Part shown: positions 54,098 to 62,483 of the stretch, piece by piece
Layout: each line of letters starts with the position of its first letter
Numbering within the stretch: position 1 is the first letter of the stretch
Assembly (NCBI GenBank): GCA_964433315.1
Contig: CAYSQO010000002.1
Span: 50,296-114,295 of the forward strand
Origin: Aquariibacter sp964433315
Lineage (GTDB): Bacteria; Pseudomonadota; Gammaproteobacteria; Burkholderiales; Burkholderiaceae_C
Length of the DNA stretch: 64,000 nucleotides
Reading direction: 5' to 3'
The notes under the pieces: generated by a model
Seen by the model: the letters and a program-made list of their open reading frames with translations, nothing else
Database searches by the model: none
What the model was told of the DNA's origin: nothing
Program-made: the position numbers and the translations under genes

Positions 54098-55773
54098 GGC
54101 TGGCTCCTCTGCGCAAGCGCTCGCCGCAGAGCGCGGGCGAGTCGCGCCCGGGCCTGTCCGCCACATGGCTGGCCGGTGGCGTGGCGGCCTGGTTGGTGGC
54201 CGTGGACAACCTCAGCTTCTGGCGCACCTTCATCGGTGCCCAGAGCCCGACGCCCTCGACGGTGGCGGCCACGATCGCGCTGGCCCTGGTGCTGTGGACC
54301 TTCACCACGGCCGTGCTCCGATGGGCCGGGCCGCCGCGTGTTGCCCGGGTCGTCTTCGCCGTGCTGCTGCTGGCCTCCGCGCCGGCGGCTCACTTCGTCG
54401 ACGTGTGGGGCGTGCTGCTCGACCGGGGCATGGTGCAGAACGTGTTGCAGACCGACCTGCGCGAGGCGCTCGACCTGCTCACCGGCACACTGGCCCTGGA
54501 CGTGCTGCTGCGCGGCGTGCTGCCGGCGGTGGCCGTGCTCTTGCTGCCCGTCCGGCCGGAATCCTTCCGGGCCTCTTGGCGATCGAGCGTCGTCCTGTCC
54601 GTGCTGGCGGGCCTGACGCTGGGTGCGGCGCTCACGGCCTTCTATGCCATCTACGCGCCCACGTTCCGCAACCACCGCGAGCTGCGCCTCCAGCTTGTCC
54701 CGAGCAACTACCTGGGCGGCTTGTACGGTGCCCTGAGGCCGAAGCGCCTCGGGCCCCTGACACCCGTGGCCCTGGATGCGAAACGGGCCGATGCCGCAGG
54801 TCAGCGTCCCCTGCTGGTCGTGCTGGTGGTCGGTGAAACCGCGCGGGCCGACAACTTCTCTCTCGGCGGCTACGCCCGCCCGACGAACGACGCACTGGAC
54901 GGCCAGCCCATCGTCTACTTCCCCGACGTCACCTCGTGCGGCACCGACACGGCCACCTCCTTGCCCTGCATGTTCTCGGGCCTGGGTGTGGAACGGTTCA
55001 GCGTCGAAGCCAGCCAGCAGCGCGAGAACCTGCTGGACGTGCTCAAGCGCACCGGCGTGCAGGTGACCTGGGTCGACAACAACTCGGGCTGCAAGCGCGT
55101 GTGCGACCGGGTGCCGACCGTGCGGCTGCACGAGCTGCATTGCAAGCCCGACGCGGATTGCCTCGACGGCCTGCTCGTCGATGCGCTGGAACGGCAGCTC
55201 GCCATCACATCCGGCGACGCCCTCGTCGTGCTGCACCAGCAAGGCAGCCACGGCCCGGCCTACTTCAAGCGCTACCCGCAGCCCGCACGCTTCCAGCCGA
55301 CCTGCGAGACGAACCGCCTGCAGGACTGCACGCCCGAAGCCATCGTCAACACCTACGACAACACGATCGACTACACCTCACGCATCCTTGCCCGAGCGAT
55401 CGACACCTTGCAGCAAGAGGTGGCCGACCGGGACGTGCTGCTGCTCTACGTGTCCGACCACGGCGAGTCGCTGGGCGAGCGCGGCGTGTTCCTCCATGGC
55501 ATGCCACGCTGGGTGGCACCGCACGAGCAGTCGCACGTGCCGATGCTGCTGTGGATGAACGAGACGGCGAAGCAGCGGCTCGCACCGAACACCGGCTGTC
55601 TGAAGGCCGCAGCCCAGCAGAAGCTCTCGCACGACAACTTGTTCCACACGCTGCTGGGAGCGTTCGGTGTGTCCACGGGCGAATACGCGGCCGATCTGGA
55701 TGTGCTGGCGGGCGCAAGGGGGCGGACGGACTGCCCGGTGCTGTCCGCACCGAAGGTGCATCTGCCCACCTGA
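54094..55773 (+). CDS. EptA/MCR-like phosphoethanolamine transferase in the czc operon
   Basis: 559 residues. Five or so membrane helices fill the first 180 residues. The catalytic domain has 'VVGETARADNFSLGGY' (metal-binding Glu), 'SCGTDTATSLPCMFS' (nucleophile Thr), 'LHQQGSHGPAYFKRYP' and 'YVSDHGESLGERGVFLHG' (Asp-His ligands). Such enzymes add phosphoethanolamine to lipid A, which lowers surface charge and can cause polymyxin resistance. ATGA coupling to czcA means metal induction is likely. Whether it confers colistin resistance cannot be inferred from sequence. Confidence 0.87.
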
Positions 55774-55785
55774 CCTGGATGCGTC

Positions 55786-55953
55786 ATGCAGGCGGGTTCT
55801 CTTCACAACGCGGTGCATGAGCTTTTCGGCTGGATGGCCCTTGCCATGCTGGCCGTGGCGGTGGTCTGTGGGCTCTGGCTGCACTGGCAGGATCGACGCC
55901 AGCGGAAGCATCGGAACAAGGCCTTGCCGTCGAAGCGCCGAAAAAAGAGATGA
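55786..55953 (+). CDS. Small membrane protein (55 residues)
   Basis: Starts 12 bases after the transferase stop. One hydrophobic helix ('GWMALAMLAVAVVCGLWLHW') is followed by a strongly basic tail ('RRQRKHRNKALPSKRRKKR'). No family recognised. The ribosome-binding site is weak, so translation may depend on coupling. It would be the last gene of the czc operon. Confidence 0.5.
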   Translation: MQAGSLHNAVHELFGWMALAMLAVAVVCGLWLHWQDRRQRKHRNKALPSKRRKKR

Positions 55954-55989
55954 CGTGTCCGGCTCGTGCATATGACGCATATCGATGCG

Positions 55990-56403
55990 GCTCATCCATG
56001 GTGCCGGGGCCCACGCGCAACGTCCACTGGCGTTTGGCTTCTTGCAGCCGCAGCTGGGCTTCGCTGGTGAGATGGCCGCAAGAGCCTCGGCCTGCGCCAG
56101 ATCGCCAGCGCGGACACGCCGCTGGCCAGCGGATCCAGCGCCTGTTGCTGCGCTTCGACCTGCTGCACGTCCGCCTGCGCAATGGCTAGGTGCCAGGCGG
56201 CTTAGCGCATTTGGCCGGCGACCTGCCAGCGGCCGAATGTCGCGGCCGTGTCCGCACTCGCAGCCAGGGCCTCGGACAGTGCGCGCCGACGGCTTTGCTG
56301 CCCGGGCATCCACAAGGGTGGGGCCGCGGCGACCTCGGTCTCGCGTGCGGCACCCGGGCGGCGATCGACCCAGCGCTCGTCGCGGTGCGACAGCTCGAGC
56401 GAG
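55990..56403 (-). pseudogene. Broken TolC-type outer-membrane factor, cut by IS
   Basis: Pieces of one protein appear in all three minus-strand frames: 'ETEVAAAPPLWMPGQQSRRR' and 'FGRWQVAGQMR', a stop, then 'AAWHLAIAQADVQQVEAQQQ' in the same frame, then 'VRAGDLAQAEALAAIS' in a second frame, and 'SEAQLRLQEAKRQWTLRVG' in a third. In order they give a good match to the first repeat of RND outer-membrane factors. There is at least one nonsense change and two frameshifts, and the 5' end is removed by the IS at 56404. The 3' limit is uncertain. Confidence 0.65.
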
Positions 56404-56461
56404 TGACCTGCCCCCAAAACCCGTACCAGTCGATATGAGGAATCCGCTAGGTTGAAGGAGG

Positions 56462-57301
56462 TTACTCCTGGGCTTGCTGCGGCGCCGGCACGGCGCCACC
56501 GGTCGTTTGTCGATGCTGTGCCGCAAACTTCGCCGGCGGCATCCGCCCGCAGCTGCTGTGCGGCCGGACCTCGTTATAGTCGGTCCGCCAGCGTGCAATC
56601 TCGTCGCGAGCCTGCTTCAGGATCTGGAACCAGTGCTCGTTCAAGCACTCGTCGCGGAACTTGCCGTTGAAGCTCTCGATGTAGGCGTTTTGCGTGGGCT
56701 TGCCCGGCTGGTTCAGGATGTGGCGCACGCCCTTGGCCTGAGCCCAGGCCATGAAGGCGCGGCTGGTGAACTCCGGCCCCTGGTCGGTTCTCACGGCCTG
56801 CGGGTAGCCCCGGAACCGCGCGACCTGGTCGAGCACGCGCACGACGTACTCGCCCCCGATGCCGTGATCGACCGCGATGTCCACGCACTCGTGACTGAAG
56901 TCGTCGGTGACGGTCAGGCACTTGATGCGCCGCCCGCTGGCCAGGCTGTCGCTGACGAAGTCCATGCTCCACACCTCGTTGATCGTCTGGCACTCGTGCA
57001 GCGGCACGCGTTCGAGCTTCAGGCGCTGCTTGCCGCGGCGCTTTCGCACCGACAGATCAGCCAGCTTGTAGAGCCGGTACACGCGCTTGTCGTTGATCTT
57101 GCTGCCTGCCGCGCGCAGCAAATCGCCGATGCGCCGGTAGCCGAAGCGCCGCCGCTCATGCGCAAGCTCGACGATGCGCTGGCTCGTCGCCTGGTCGTGC
57201 TGCGCACGCCGGGGCGGGTGCCGCCAGCTGTCGCGCGACAGGCCCACCAAGGCACAAGCCCGCCGTTCACTGATCGAGGTCGCTTCCAACATCATGCCCA
57301 C
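56462..57301 (-). CDS. IS3-family transposase OrfB (DDE integrase)
   Basis: 279 residues. 'VWSMDFVSDSLASGRRIKCL' (first Asp), 'AVRTDQGPEFTSRAFMAWAQ' (second Asp) and 'NAYIESFNGKFRDECLNEHW' (Glu) give a complete DDE triad. It lies 23 bases after the orfA stop in another frame, as expected for frameshift-made OrfAB. The frame is intact, so this IS may still be active. Confidence 0.9.
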   Translation of the reverse strand: MGMMLEATSISERRACALVGLSRDSWRHPPRRAQHDQATSQRIVELAHERRRFGYRRIGDLLRAAGSKINDKRVYRLYKLADLSVRKRRGKQRLKLERVPLHECQTINEVWSMDFVSDSLASGRRIKCLTVTDDFSHECVDIAVDHGIGGEYVVRVLDQVARFRGYPQAVRTDQGPEFTSRAFMAWAQAKGVRHILNQPGKPTQNAYIESFNGKFRDECLNEHWFQILKQARDEIARWRTDYNEVRPHSSCGRMPPAKFAAQHRQTTGGAVPAPQQAQE

Positions 57302-57324
57302 CCCGCGTCGCTTCGCCGGTGGGC

Positions 57325-57591
57325 TCAGCGCTTTATGCCGAAGGCCACCTTCAGCGCCTCGTTGTCCAACACGGCCTCGGCCAGCAGCTTCTTGAGACGG
57401 TTGTTCTCGGCTTCCAGGTCACGCAGCCGCTTGGCGTCGCTGGTCTCCATGCCGCCGAACTTGGCCCGCCACTTGTAGAAGGTCGCCGAGCTGAAACCCT
57501 CTCGGCGGCACAGATCCGCCACGCTCATGCCGGCATCGGCCTGCTTGATGAATCCAATGATCTGCTCGTCTGTGTACCTGCTCTTGCGCAT
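57325..57591 (-). CDS. IS3-family transposase OrfA
   Basis: 88 residues. 'RYTDEQIIGFIKQADAGMSV' and 'CRREGFSSATFYKWRAKFGG' form the HTH, followed by a leucine zipper ('RDLEAENNRLKKLLAEAVLD'). The 'GGMETSDAKRLRDLEAEN' segment is typical of the IS407 group. Confidence 0.9.
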   Translation of the reverse strand: MRKSRYTDEQIIGFIKQADAGMSVADLCRREGFSSATFYKWRAKFGGMETSDAKRLRDLEAENNRLKKLLAEAVLDNEALKVAFGIKR

Positions 57592-57631
57592 CGCGCTTCC
57601 TCTCGGTTGCGCGGATTCTTCTCTATTGCCG

Positions 57632-57802
57632 TGGTACGGGTCGCGGGTTGCAGGTCAGATGCAAGACAGCCAGCTTGGCCGCGTCGTCGCCATCCAGGAC
57701 GTAGCTTCGTGCTGCGACGCGCGCAATGTAGCCAGCCTCATCGGCATAGGCCCACAGATTGACGCATACCTCAGGATTGCGGAGCGGGCGCGGCGCAGTC
57801 AT
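57632..57802 (-). pseudogene. Backbone gene truncated by IS: N-terminal part only
   Basis: ATG 57802, with GGGAGA 6 nt upstream, begins 'MTAPRPLRNPEVCVNLWAYA' and 'DEAGYIARVAARSYVLDGDD'. After 'AAKLAVLHL' the frame crosses into the IS at 57657 and stops at 57632. I do not know the family; the sequence looks like a small conserved ICE protein. It may still give a nearly full-length product if the original was also about 55-60 residues. Confidence 0.5.
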
Positions 57803-57856
57803 GACAAGTCTCCCGAAAGCGGTGAATACCGAGCATCATGAAACAGGCCTGCGCGC

Positions 57857-58666
57857 TTACGCGGGGAGTTCAAGAGCGGGCACTTTCGACACCGTCACTT
57901 GGAGACGGTACTCGTAGAGTTCCACTTCCTTGTTGCTGGCACAGGCCAGGACCAAGTCTTCAGACATCGTCCGGCAAACGATGATGCCGCGCACGCGCTG
58001 GCCCGGCTCAGCAAGCTCCTTCCGCACCCAGTTCACGTAGCGCAGGAGTTGCCCGACCACGCGGTCGTAGCCCTTCTCGACCTTCAGTTCGAGCACAACG
58101 AAGTTGCCCGACTTGTCCTTTGCCAAGATGTCGATGCGGCGGCCTCCGCCAGCGGGGTACTCGAACCCGGTGATGTCTTCGTCCTGGAACAAGGTCAGCC
58201 CAGGCTCGATGAGCTGGAGGTTGTCGGCCAGGTAGCGCTGCAGGTCCTTCTCGAGGGCGAACTGGGTCGAGCCGGCGAGCGCGGCGTCAACGGCGGCCCC
58301 GGCATCGTCGTCCTCCTCGTCGACGGTGACCATCGCTCCACCGGCGCCAGCGATCTGAGTCTTGCCTGGCTGATGAATCGGCGCTGGATCTACGCCAGGC
58401 TGGTAGCGCCGGTACTCGCGTGACCCAACCTTGAACAGGAGATCATCGGTCGCATTCGTCGCCGGATGGTGGCGACGACTCGGGTCGTTCGTCGAAGCCT
58501 GAACAAGATGCGCGTGGATGCTGCCGGCCTTCAGCTTCGGGTAGTTCTTTGCGAACCACTCAACCGCACGTTGGGCGCTGAACGTTTCGTCGGGCTTCAG
58601 CTTCCACTCGGCGAGCATGTCTTTGAGAAGCGCCCGCGTCGGCTTGTCGTAGATGGTCCGGGCCAT
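57857..58666 (-). CDS. NucS/DUF91-like nuclease-domain protein
   Basis: 269 residues. The C-terminal half has 'LEKDLQRYLADNLQLIEPGL', 'GGRRIDILAKDKSGNFVVLE' and 'LKVEKGYDRVVGQLLRYVNW', i.e. the D...ExK catalytic pattern of the NucS C-terminal domain (PD-(D/E)xK fold). The N-terminal half ('RAVEWFAKNYPKLKAGSIHA') is a small helical domain. NucS-type enzymes cut branched or mismatched DNA; in element cargo such proteins can act in defence. It lies 37 bases downstream of the XRE/ImmA gene. Confidence 0.75.
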   Translation of the reverse strand: MARTIYDKPTRALLKDMLAEWKLKPDETFSAQRAVEWFAKNYPKLKAGSIHAHLVQASTNDPSRRHHPATNATDDLLFKVGSREYRRYQPGVDPAPIHQPGKTQIAGAGGAMVTVDEEDDDAGAAVDAALAGSTQFALEKDLQRYLADNLQLIEPGLTLFQDEDITGFEYPAGGGRRIDILAKDKSGNFVVLELKVEKGYDRVVGQLLRYVNWVRKELAEPGQRVRGIIVCRTMSEDLVLACASNKEVELYEYRLQVTVSKVPALELPA

Positions 58667-58703
58667 GGGGCGTTCTCACTTTCCAGGCAAGCAAGGGATT
58701 CGA

Positions 58704-59912
58704 TCAAGACCTTCGGGGGCCGCGAAACGGCAGCACGGTGCTCGGCGCAGACGCTGAACCGGCAGGCGCATCCGTCGGCTGACGAATGCGGGCCAGTTGA
58801 ACGACGTTGCCTCGCCCCTGAAAGTAGCCTTCGGGCAACCCAGCCAGCATCTCGATATCGTGCGACGCAAGGCCGAGATGCCGAGGAATGGCTTCCAGCG
58901 GCATCACGTTCTCATCGACGAGCAGGTCGATCGTGCGACGCAGCAAGCGCGGTCGCTCAGGCGCTCGATCGCCATCCCCCGGTTCCGACTTGGCGCCCCA
59001 TCGCGCCGACCGACGCTTGAACAGCGCCTGAGCCCCTTCGTCGTCCAGGAGTTTCAGAGCCCGCAGCCGCATCAAGATCGCGCCAACGGATACGCCCCAG
59101 CGACGCTTCATCAACAGCAAGTCGTCCAAGGTCACCGGCATGCGCACTTCGGATGCGAAGGTCTCCGCGGGCAGGAGAAAGGCGCCCGCGAACCTGTGGG
59201 CCTGCTGTTCAAGTTCCTTGTGACGTTCGCGATCGGTTGGACGCGCGATGTGCCTGTGAAGGATCAGATGCCCGAGCTCGTGGGCGAGGTCGAATCGGCT
59301 TCGATAACCGTTGTCCTTATCGGCAGAGAGAAGCACCAGCGGTCTGCCGAGAACAGCGCTCCATGCAGACAGGCCTTCGATCTGTGCGATACCGGTCTCC
59401 TCACGGACGAGCACGACCCCAGCGCCTTCGATGGCCAGCGCCAAGTCCTGGACAGCCGACCGCCCAAGTCGCCAGAGATCGCGGCACTCCGCCGCGGCTA
59501 GTTCGATCTCTTCATGGGTGATCTGCTCAGGGTCGGTGAAGTTGCGGCTCGGCAGGTTCAAGGCCGGGAAGTCGACGAACTCGGTCAAGGCCAACGCAAT
59601 GTCTTGAGCCCACTCCATCCGAGCTTCCAGCATGGCCCGGGCAGCCACATGCGCGGAGGCGTTGCTCCGGAAGAGCGGCAACGAAACCTTCTCCGCCGGC
59701 GGCCTGGTGAACCACTCAGGCGTCACATTGACAACCCCGGCCAATCGATCGAGTGCATCTCGCTCTGGAGCTTGGGTTCCCGCGCGCCACTTGCTCACCG
59801 TCGCGGGCGACACCCCCACCAGCGAAGCGAGCTGCGCTTGGGTCAGGCGGCGAGCAGCCAGCATCTGGCTGAGGCGGTCACACTGAAACCCTTGAACACC
59901 ACCGCGGCTCAT
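58704..59912 (-). CDS. XRE regulator fused to ImmA/IrrE-type metallopeptidase
   Basis: 402 residues. An N-terminal HTH ('LTQAQLASLVGVSPATVSKW') is followed by an IrrE/ImmA zinc domain with 'RFDLAHELGHLILHRHIARP' (HExxH) and 'HRFAGAFLLPAETFASEVRM'. Such proteins cleave or sense partner repressors in response to stress or mobile-element signals. It has an ATGA overlap with the upstream gene, so the two form a pair. Confidence 0.85.
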   Translation of the reverse strand: MSRGGVQGFQCDRLSQMLAARRLTQAQLASLVGVSPATVSKWRAGTQAPERDALDRLAGVVNVTPEWFTRPPAEKVSLPLFRSNASAHVAARAMLEARMEWAQDIALALTEFVDFPALNLPSRNFTDPEQITHEEIELAAAECRDLWRLGRSAVQDLALAIEGAGVVLVREETGIAQIEGLSAWSAVLGRPLVLLSADKDNGYRSRFDLAHELGHLILHRHIARPTDRERHKELEQQAHRFAGAFLLPAETFASEVRMPVTLDDLLLMKRRWGVSVGAILMRLRALKLLDDEGAQALFKRRSARWGAKSEPGDGDRAPERPRLLRRTIDLLVDENVMPLEAIPRHLGLASHDIEMLAGLPEGYFQGRGNVVQLARIRQPTDAPAGSASAPSTVLPFRGPRRS

Positions 59913-60559
59913 GACGAGGTGCCGTCCATGTCCTTCTTGCCGATGTTCTTCTTGAGCTTCGGCACGGCCAGGTCGATTTGGCTGGGCTCTTGGACGTCAT
60001 AGCGCTTGGCAAACACCTCCAGCGGCTCGCGGAACAGCCAGCCGCGCATGTACCGATCGGGCACTGCGATCTGGATCGAGGTGGGCGATTCGGGCTGGAT
60101 CTGCAAGGACCCCGAGAAGCAGGCCACGAAGAACGCCACGGCTTCAGCCGGCGGCTGGTACTGATCGAACAACTCCGGCTGCACCAGCGGTTCGATGGCC
60201 TTGTTTGCGAACGCCATCTGGCGGCGTGTCTGGCTGCGGCGTCCGTTGATCCAGAACCCTTCGGGGATGTTGAACCTGGCGAGGGTGAAGACGCCAGTGC
60301 GGCCGGTGACCAAGCCGTTGCCCTGGATGGCCGTTGGTGTCGCCTCAGCCGCCGCAAGCGCGCGGTAGAAGGCTTCGTTCATGTTGAAGTGCCTCAGCTG
60401 GCCGACGACATGCGGGAGGTGGCCCTCATCCATCCCCTTGGCTGCGGCGTACGCGCGCGCAGCACCAGCATTAAGTGCGTCTTCGACGCCGAGTACAAGC
60501 TCGCGCGGGATGCTGCGCAGAAGCAGGCCTGGGATCGTGTCTTTGGTGGGCGGATTCAT
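59909..60559 (-). CDS. Unknown partner of the XRE/ImmA protein
   Basis: 216 residues from ATG 60559; a GTG at 60571 is also possible. Visible segments are 'GHLPHVVGQLRHFNMNEAFY', 'GLVTGRTGVFTLARFNIPEG' and 'RYMRGWLFREPLEVFAKRYD'. I recognise no catalytic motif. Coupling to the ImmA gene by a 4-base overlap suggests a toxin-antitoxin-like or substrate-protease pair. A small palindrome at the promoter (60594-60606) points to autoregulation. Confidence 0.6.
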   Translation of the reverse strand: MNPPTKDTIPGLLLRSIPRELVLGVEDALNAGAARAYAAAKGMDEGHLPHVVGQLRHFNMNEAFYRALAAAEATPTAIQGNGLVTGRTGVFTLARFNIPEGFWINGRRSQTRRQMAFANKAIEPLVQPELFDQYQPPAEAVAFFVACFSGSLQIQPESPTSIQIAVPDRYMRGWLFREPLEVFAKRYDVQEPSQIDLAVPKLKKNIGKKDMDGTSS

Positions 60560-60593
60560 GCTCTGGGTCACCTCGTCATCGATTTCGCTTAGA

Positions 60594-60606
60594 CGTATTC
60601 TATACG
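60594..60606. promoter_or_regulatory. Palindrome over the -10 of the XRE/ImmA operon
   Basis: CGTAT-TCT-ATACG, overlapping TAGAAT (minus strand, 60603-60598), a likely -10 for the leftward genes. The size fits an XRE dimer site. Confidence 0.45.
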
Positions 60607-60706
60607 GATTTTGTTTCGCTTAACCAGTTTTGGAGCGTGGATGCGCACAGGCCCTTCCCCCCAGGAGCGCACCTGAAGCCTCGAGCAACCGATCCACTTG
60701 AACTTC

Positions 60707-60732
60707 GTCAGAAATAGCTTCATACTTCTGAC
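60707..60732. promoter_or_regulatory. Operator-like inverted repeat of the second AbiE system
   Basis: GTCAGAA and TTCTGAC, perfect 7-bp arms with a 12-bp centre, ending 15 bases before the GTG start of the antitoxin. The layout parallels the operator of the first AbiE system at 20536-20561. Confidence 0.5.
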
Positions 60733-60747
60733 AACCAAGGAATCAAC

Positions 60748-61344
60748 GTGTCCAACCTCGCCCAGCAAGTCCTCGCGCACGCCACCTCCATGCCGGAAGG
60801 CACCAGCCTGTCCGCCAAGGCCCTGTTGCACCTTGGCAGCCGGGCTGCGGTGGATCAGGCGCTGTCGCGCCTGGCGCGTAGCGGCGAACTGCTGCGCGCC
60901 GGGCGGGGCGTCTACGTCCTGCCAGTGAAGGGCAAGTTCGGAACACGGGCACCGGAAGTTGCCAAAGTGGTCCAGGAATGGGCCAGCCAGCGCGGCGAAA
61001 CCGTGGTCGGCCACGGTGCGGCTGCAGCGAACAGGCTGGGTCTGACGACCCAGGTGCCGGTGCGCCAGGTCTTCCTGACCTCGGGCCGCAGCCGCAAGCT
61101 CAAGCTCGGCGCGCAGACGGTCGAGTTGAAGCATGCCCCGCCGTGGCAACTGCTCTACCCAGGGCAGGCCGCGGGCGAAGTCATCCGCTCGCTGGCGTGG
61201 ATGGGGCCATCGGGCTCCGAAGCGGCGCTCGGTCAGCTCAGGCACAAGCTGCCGACGTCGGAACTGCTGGCCGTCGCCAACGCACGCGCGCGACTACCCA
61301 CCTGGCTGGCGAGCCAAGTCAGCAGCCTGGTGACCCGTGCCTGA
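60748..61344 (+). CDS. AbiEi-like antitoxin (DUF6088 type) of the second AbiE pair
   Basis: 198 residues from GTG 60748, with AAGGAA upstream. A winged helix ('SAKALLHLGSRAAVDQALSR', 'ARSGELLRAGRGVYVLPVKG') and a C-terminal domain ('ETVVGHGAAAANRLGLTTQV', 'VRQVFLTSGRSRKLKLGAQT') match DUF6088 antitoxins. It differs in sequence from the AbiEi at 20580 and therefore should not cross-neutralise. Overlaps the toxin gene by 8 bases. Confidence 0.82.
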   Translation: MSNLAQQVLAHATSMPEGTSLSAKALLHLGSRAAVDQALSRLARSGELLRAGRGVYVLPVKGKFGTRAPEVAKVVQEWASQRGETVVGHGAAAANRLGLTTQVPVRQVFLTSGRSRKLKLGAQTVELKHAPPWQLLYPGQAAGEVIRSLAWMGPSGSEAALGQLRHKLPTSELLAVANARARLPTWLASQVSSLVTRA

Positions 61345-62362
61345 ATACTTCGCCATGCCGCGCGAGGATCAGCGCGAGGCGCTGCTCGTTGCGGCAGAGC
61401 ATTCGGGCCGTCCCCTGCACTTGCTCGAGAAGGACGTGTGGGTCGTCTGGGCCCTGCACCACCTGTTCACCGGGCCGCACGCGCAGCACCTGGTCTTCAA
61501 GGGCGGCACATCGCTCTCCAAGGCCTACGGCGTGATCAAGCGCTTCTCGGAAGATGTGGACCTCACCTACGACATCCGTGCCATCGCTCCGGACCTGATC
61601 GAAAAGGCCGACTCCCCCTGGCCCACGTCACGCAGCCAGGAGAAGAAGTGGAGCAAGGCGATCCGGCGGCGCCTTGCCGAACTCGTCAGCGGCAAGCTGG
61701 CGCCTGATCTTGCCAAGGCACTCGCCGAGCAGGGGCTGCAGGCCTCGGCCCGCGCAGAAGGTGAGAAGGTCTTCATCGACTACGAGGCCTTCGGCGAAGG
61801 CACGGGCTATGTCCGGCCCTCGGTCCTGCTGGAGTTCGGCGCGCGATCGACGGGCGAGCCCAACGAGCCGCGACCGGTCGCGTGCGACGCTGCGCTGCAC
61901 CTTGCGGAAGTGAGTTTTCCATCGGCCACCCCCCAGGTGATGCGCCCGGAGCGCACGTTCTGGGAGAAGGCCACAGCCATCCATGTCTTCTGCGCCCAAG
62001 GCAGCTTTCGAGGCGGTGACCGCTACGCGCGCCACTGGCACGACGTGACGAGGCTGGACGCTGCCGGCTTTGCCGACAGCGCGGCAACAGACCGCGCGTT
62101 GGCGCTCGCCGTCGCAGAGCACAAGAGCATCTTCTTCGCCGAATCGATGCCAGACGGTGCACCCATCGACTACCGCGCAGCGGTCACCGGCGCACTGGAT
62201 CTGGCACCCAGCGGCGACGCGCGGAAGACGCTGGCCGAGGACTACCAGCGCATGGTGGAGGACGGCCTGCTCTTGGATGACGCCGAGCCCTTTGAGGCCT
62301 TGCTGGAGCACTGCCAGGCGCTCGCAGAGCGCGTTAACGCTGTTGCCCGCGGGAGCACCTGA
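61337..62362 (+). CDS. AbiEii-like nucleotidyltransferase toxin of the second AbiE pair
   Basis: 341 residues from GTG 61337. The core is 'LVFKGGTSLSKAYGVIKRFS' then 'EDVDLTYDIRA' (GGTSLS...DxD), and 'MRPERTFWEKATAIHVFCAQ' and 'RYARHWHDVTRL' are typical of this family. It would inhibit growth when the antitoxin is lost or blocked by phage. It is convergent with the integrase. Confidence 0.85.
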   Translation: MPEYFAMPREDQREALLVAAEHSGRPLHLLEKDVWVVWALHHLFTGPHAQHLVFKGGTSLSKAYGVIKRFSEDVDLTYDIRAIAPDLIEKADSPWPTSRSQEKKWSKAIRRRLAELVSGKLAPDLAKALAEQGLQASARAEGEKVFIDYEAFGEGTGYVRPSVLLEFGARSTGEPNEPRPVACDAALHLAEVSFPSATPQVMRPERTFWEKATAIHVFCAQGSFRGGDRYARHWHDVTRLDAAGFADSAATDRALALAVAEHKSIFFAESMPDGAPIDYRAAVTGALDLAPSGDARKTLAEDYQRMVEDGLLLDDAEPFEALLEHCQALAERVNAVARGST

Positions 62363-62483
62363 GACCTGATCAGCCCGACGCCACCAGGACCACTTGGGGT
62401 GATGTCGGGTGTTGCGTTGGGGAAATGCGGACATCCGGGTCGACACGCGCACCCTGCGCATCGACTCGGACGCTGGCTAAGCG

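Larger units (their letters stand above)
56404..57657 (-). mobile_element. IS3-family insertion sequence (right border of the metal cargo)
   Basis: 1254 bp; ends begin TGACCTGC and both contain ACCCGTACCA about 15 bases in. It contains intact orfA and orfB on the minus strand of IS407-like type. The flanks (CGAG left, GATG right) show no target duplication. It interrupts the outer-membrane-factor remnant on one side and a small backbone gene on the other. Confidence 0.87.
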
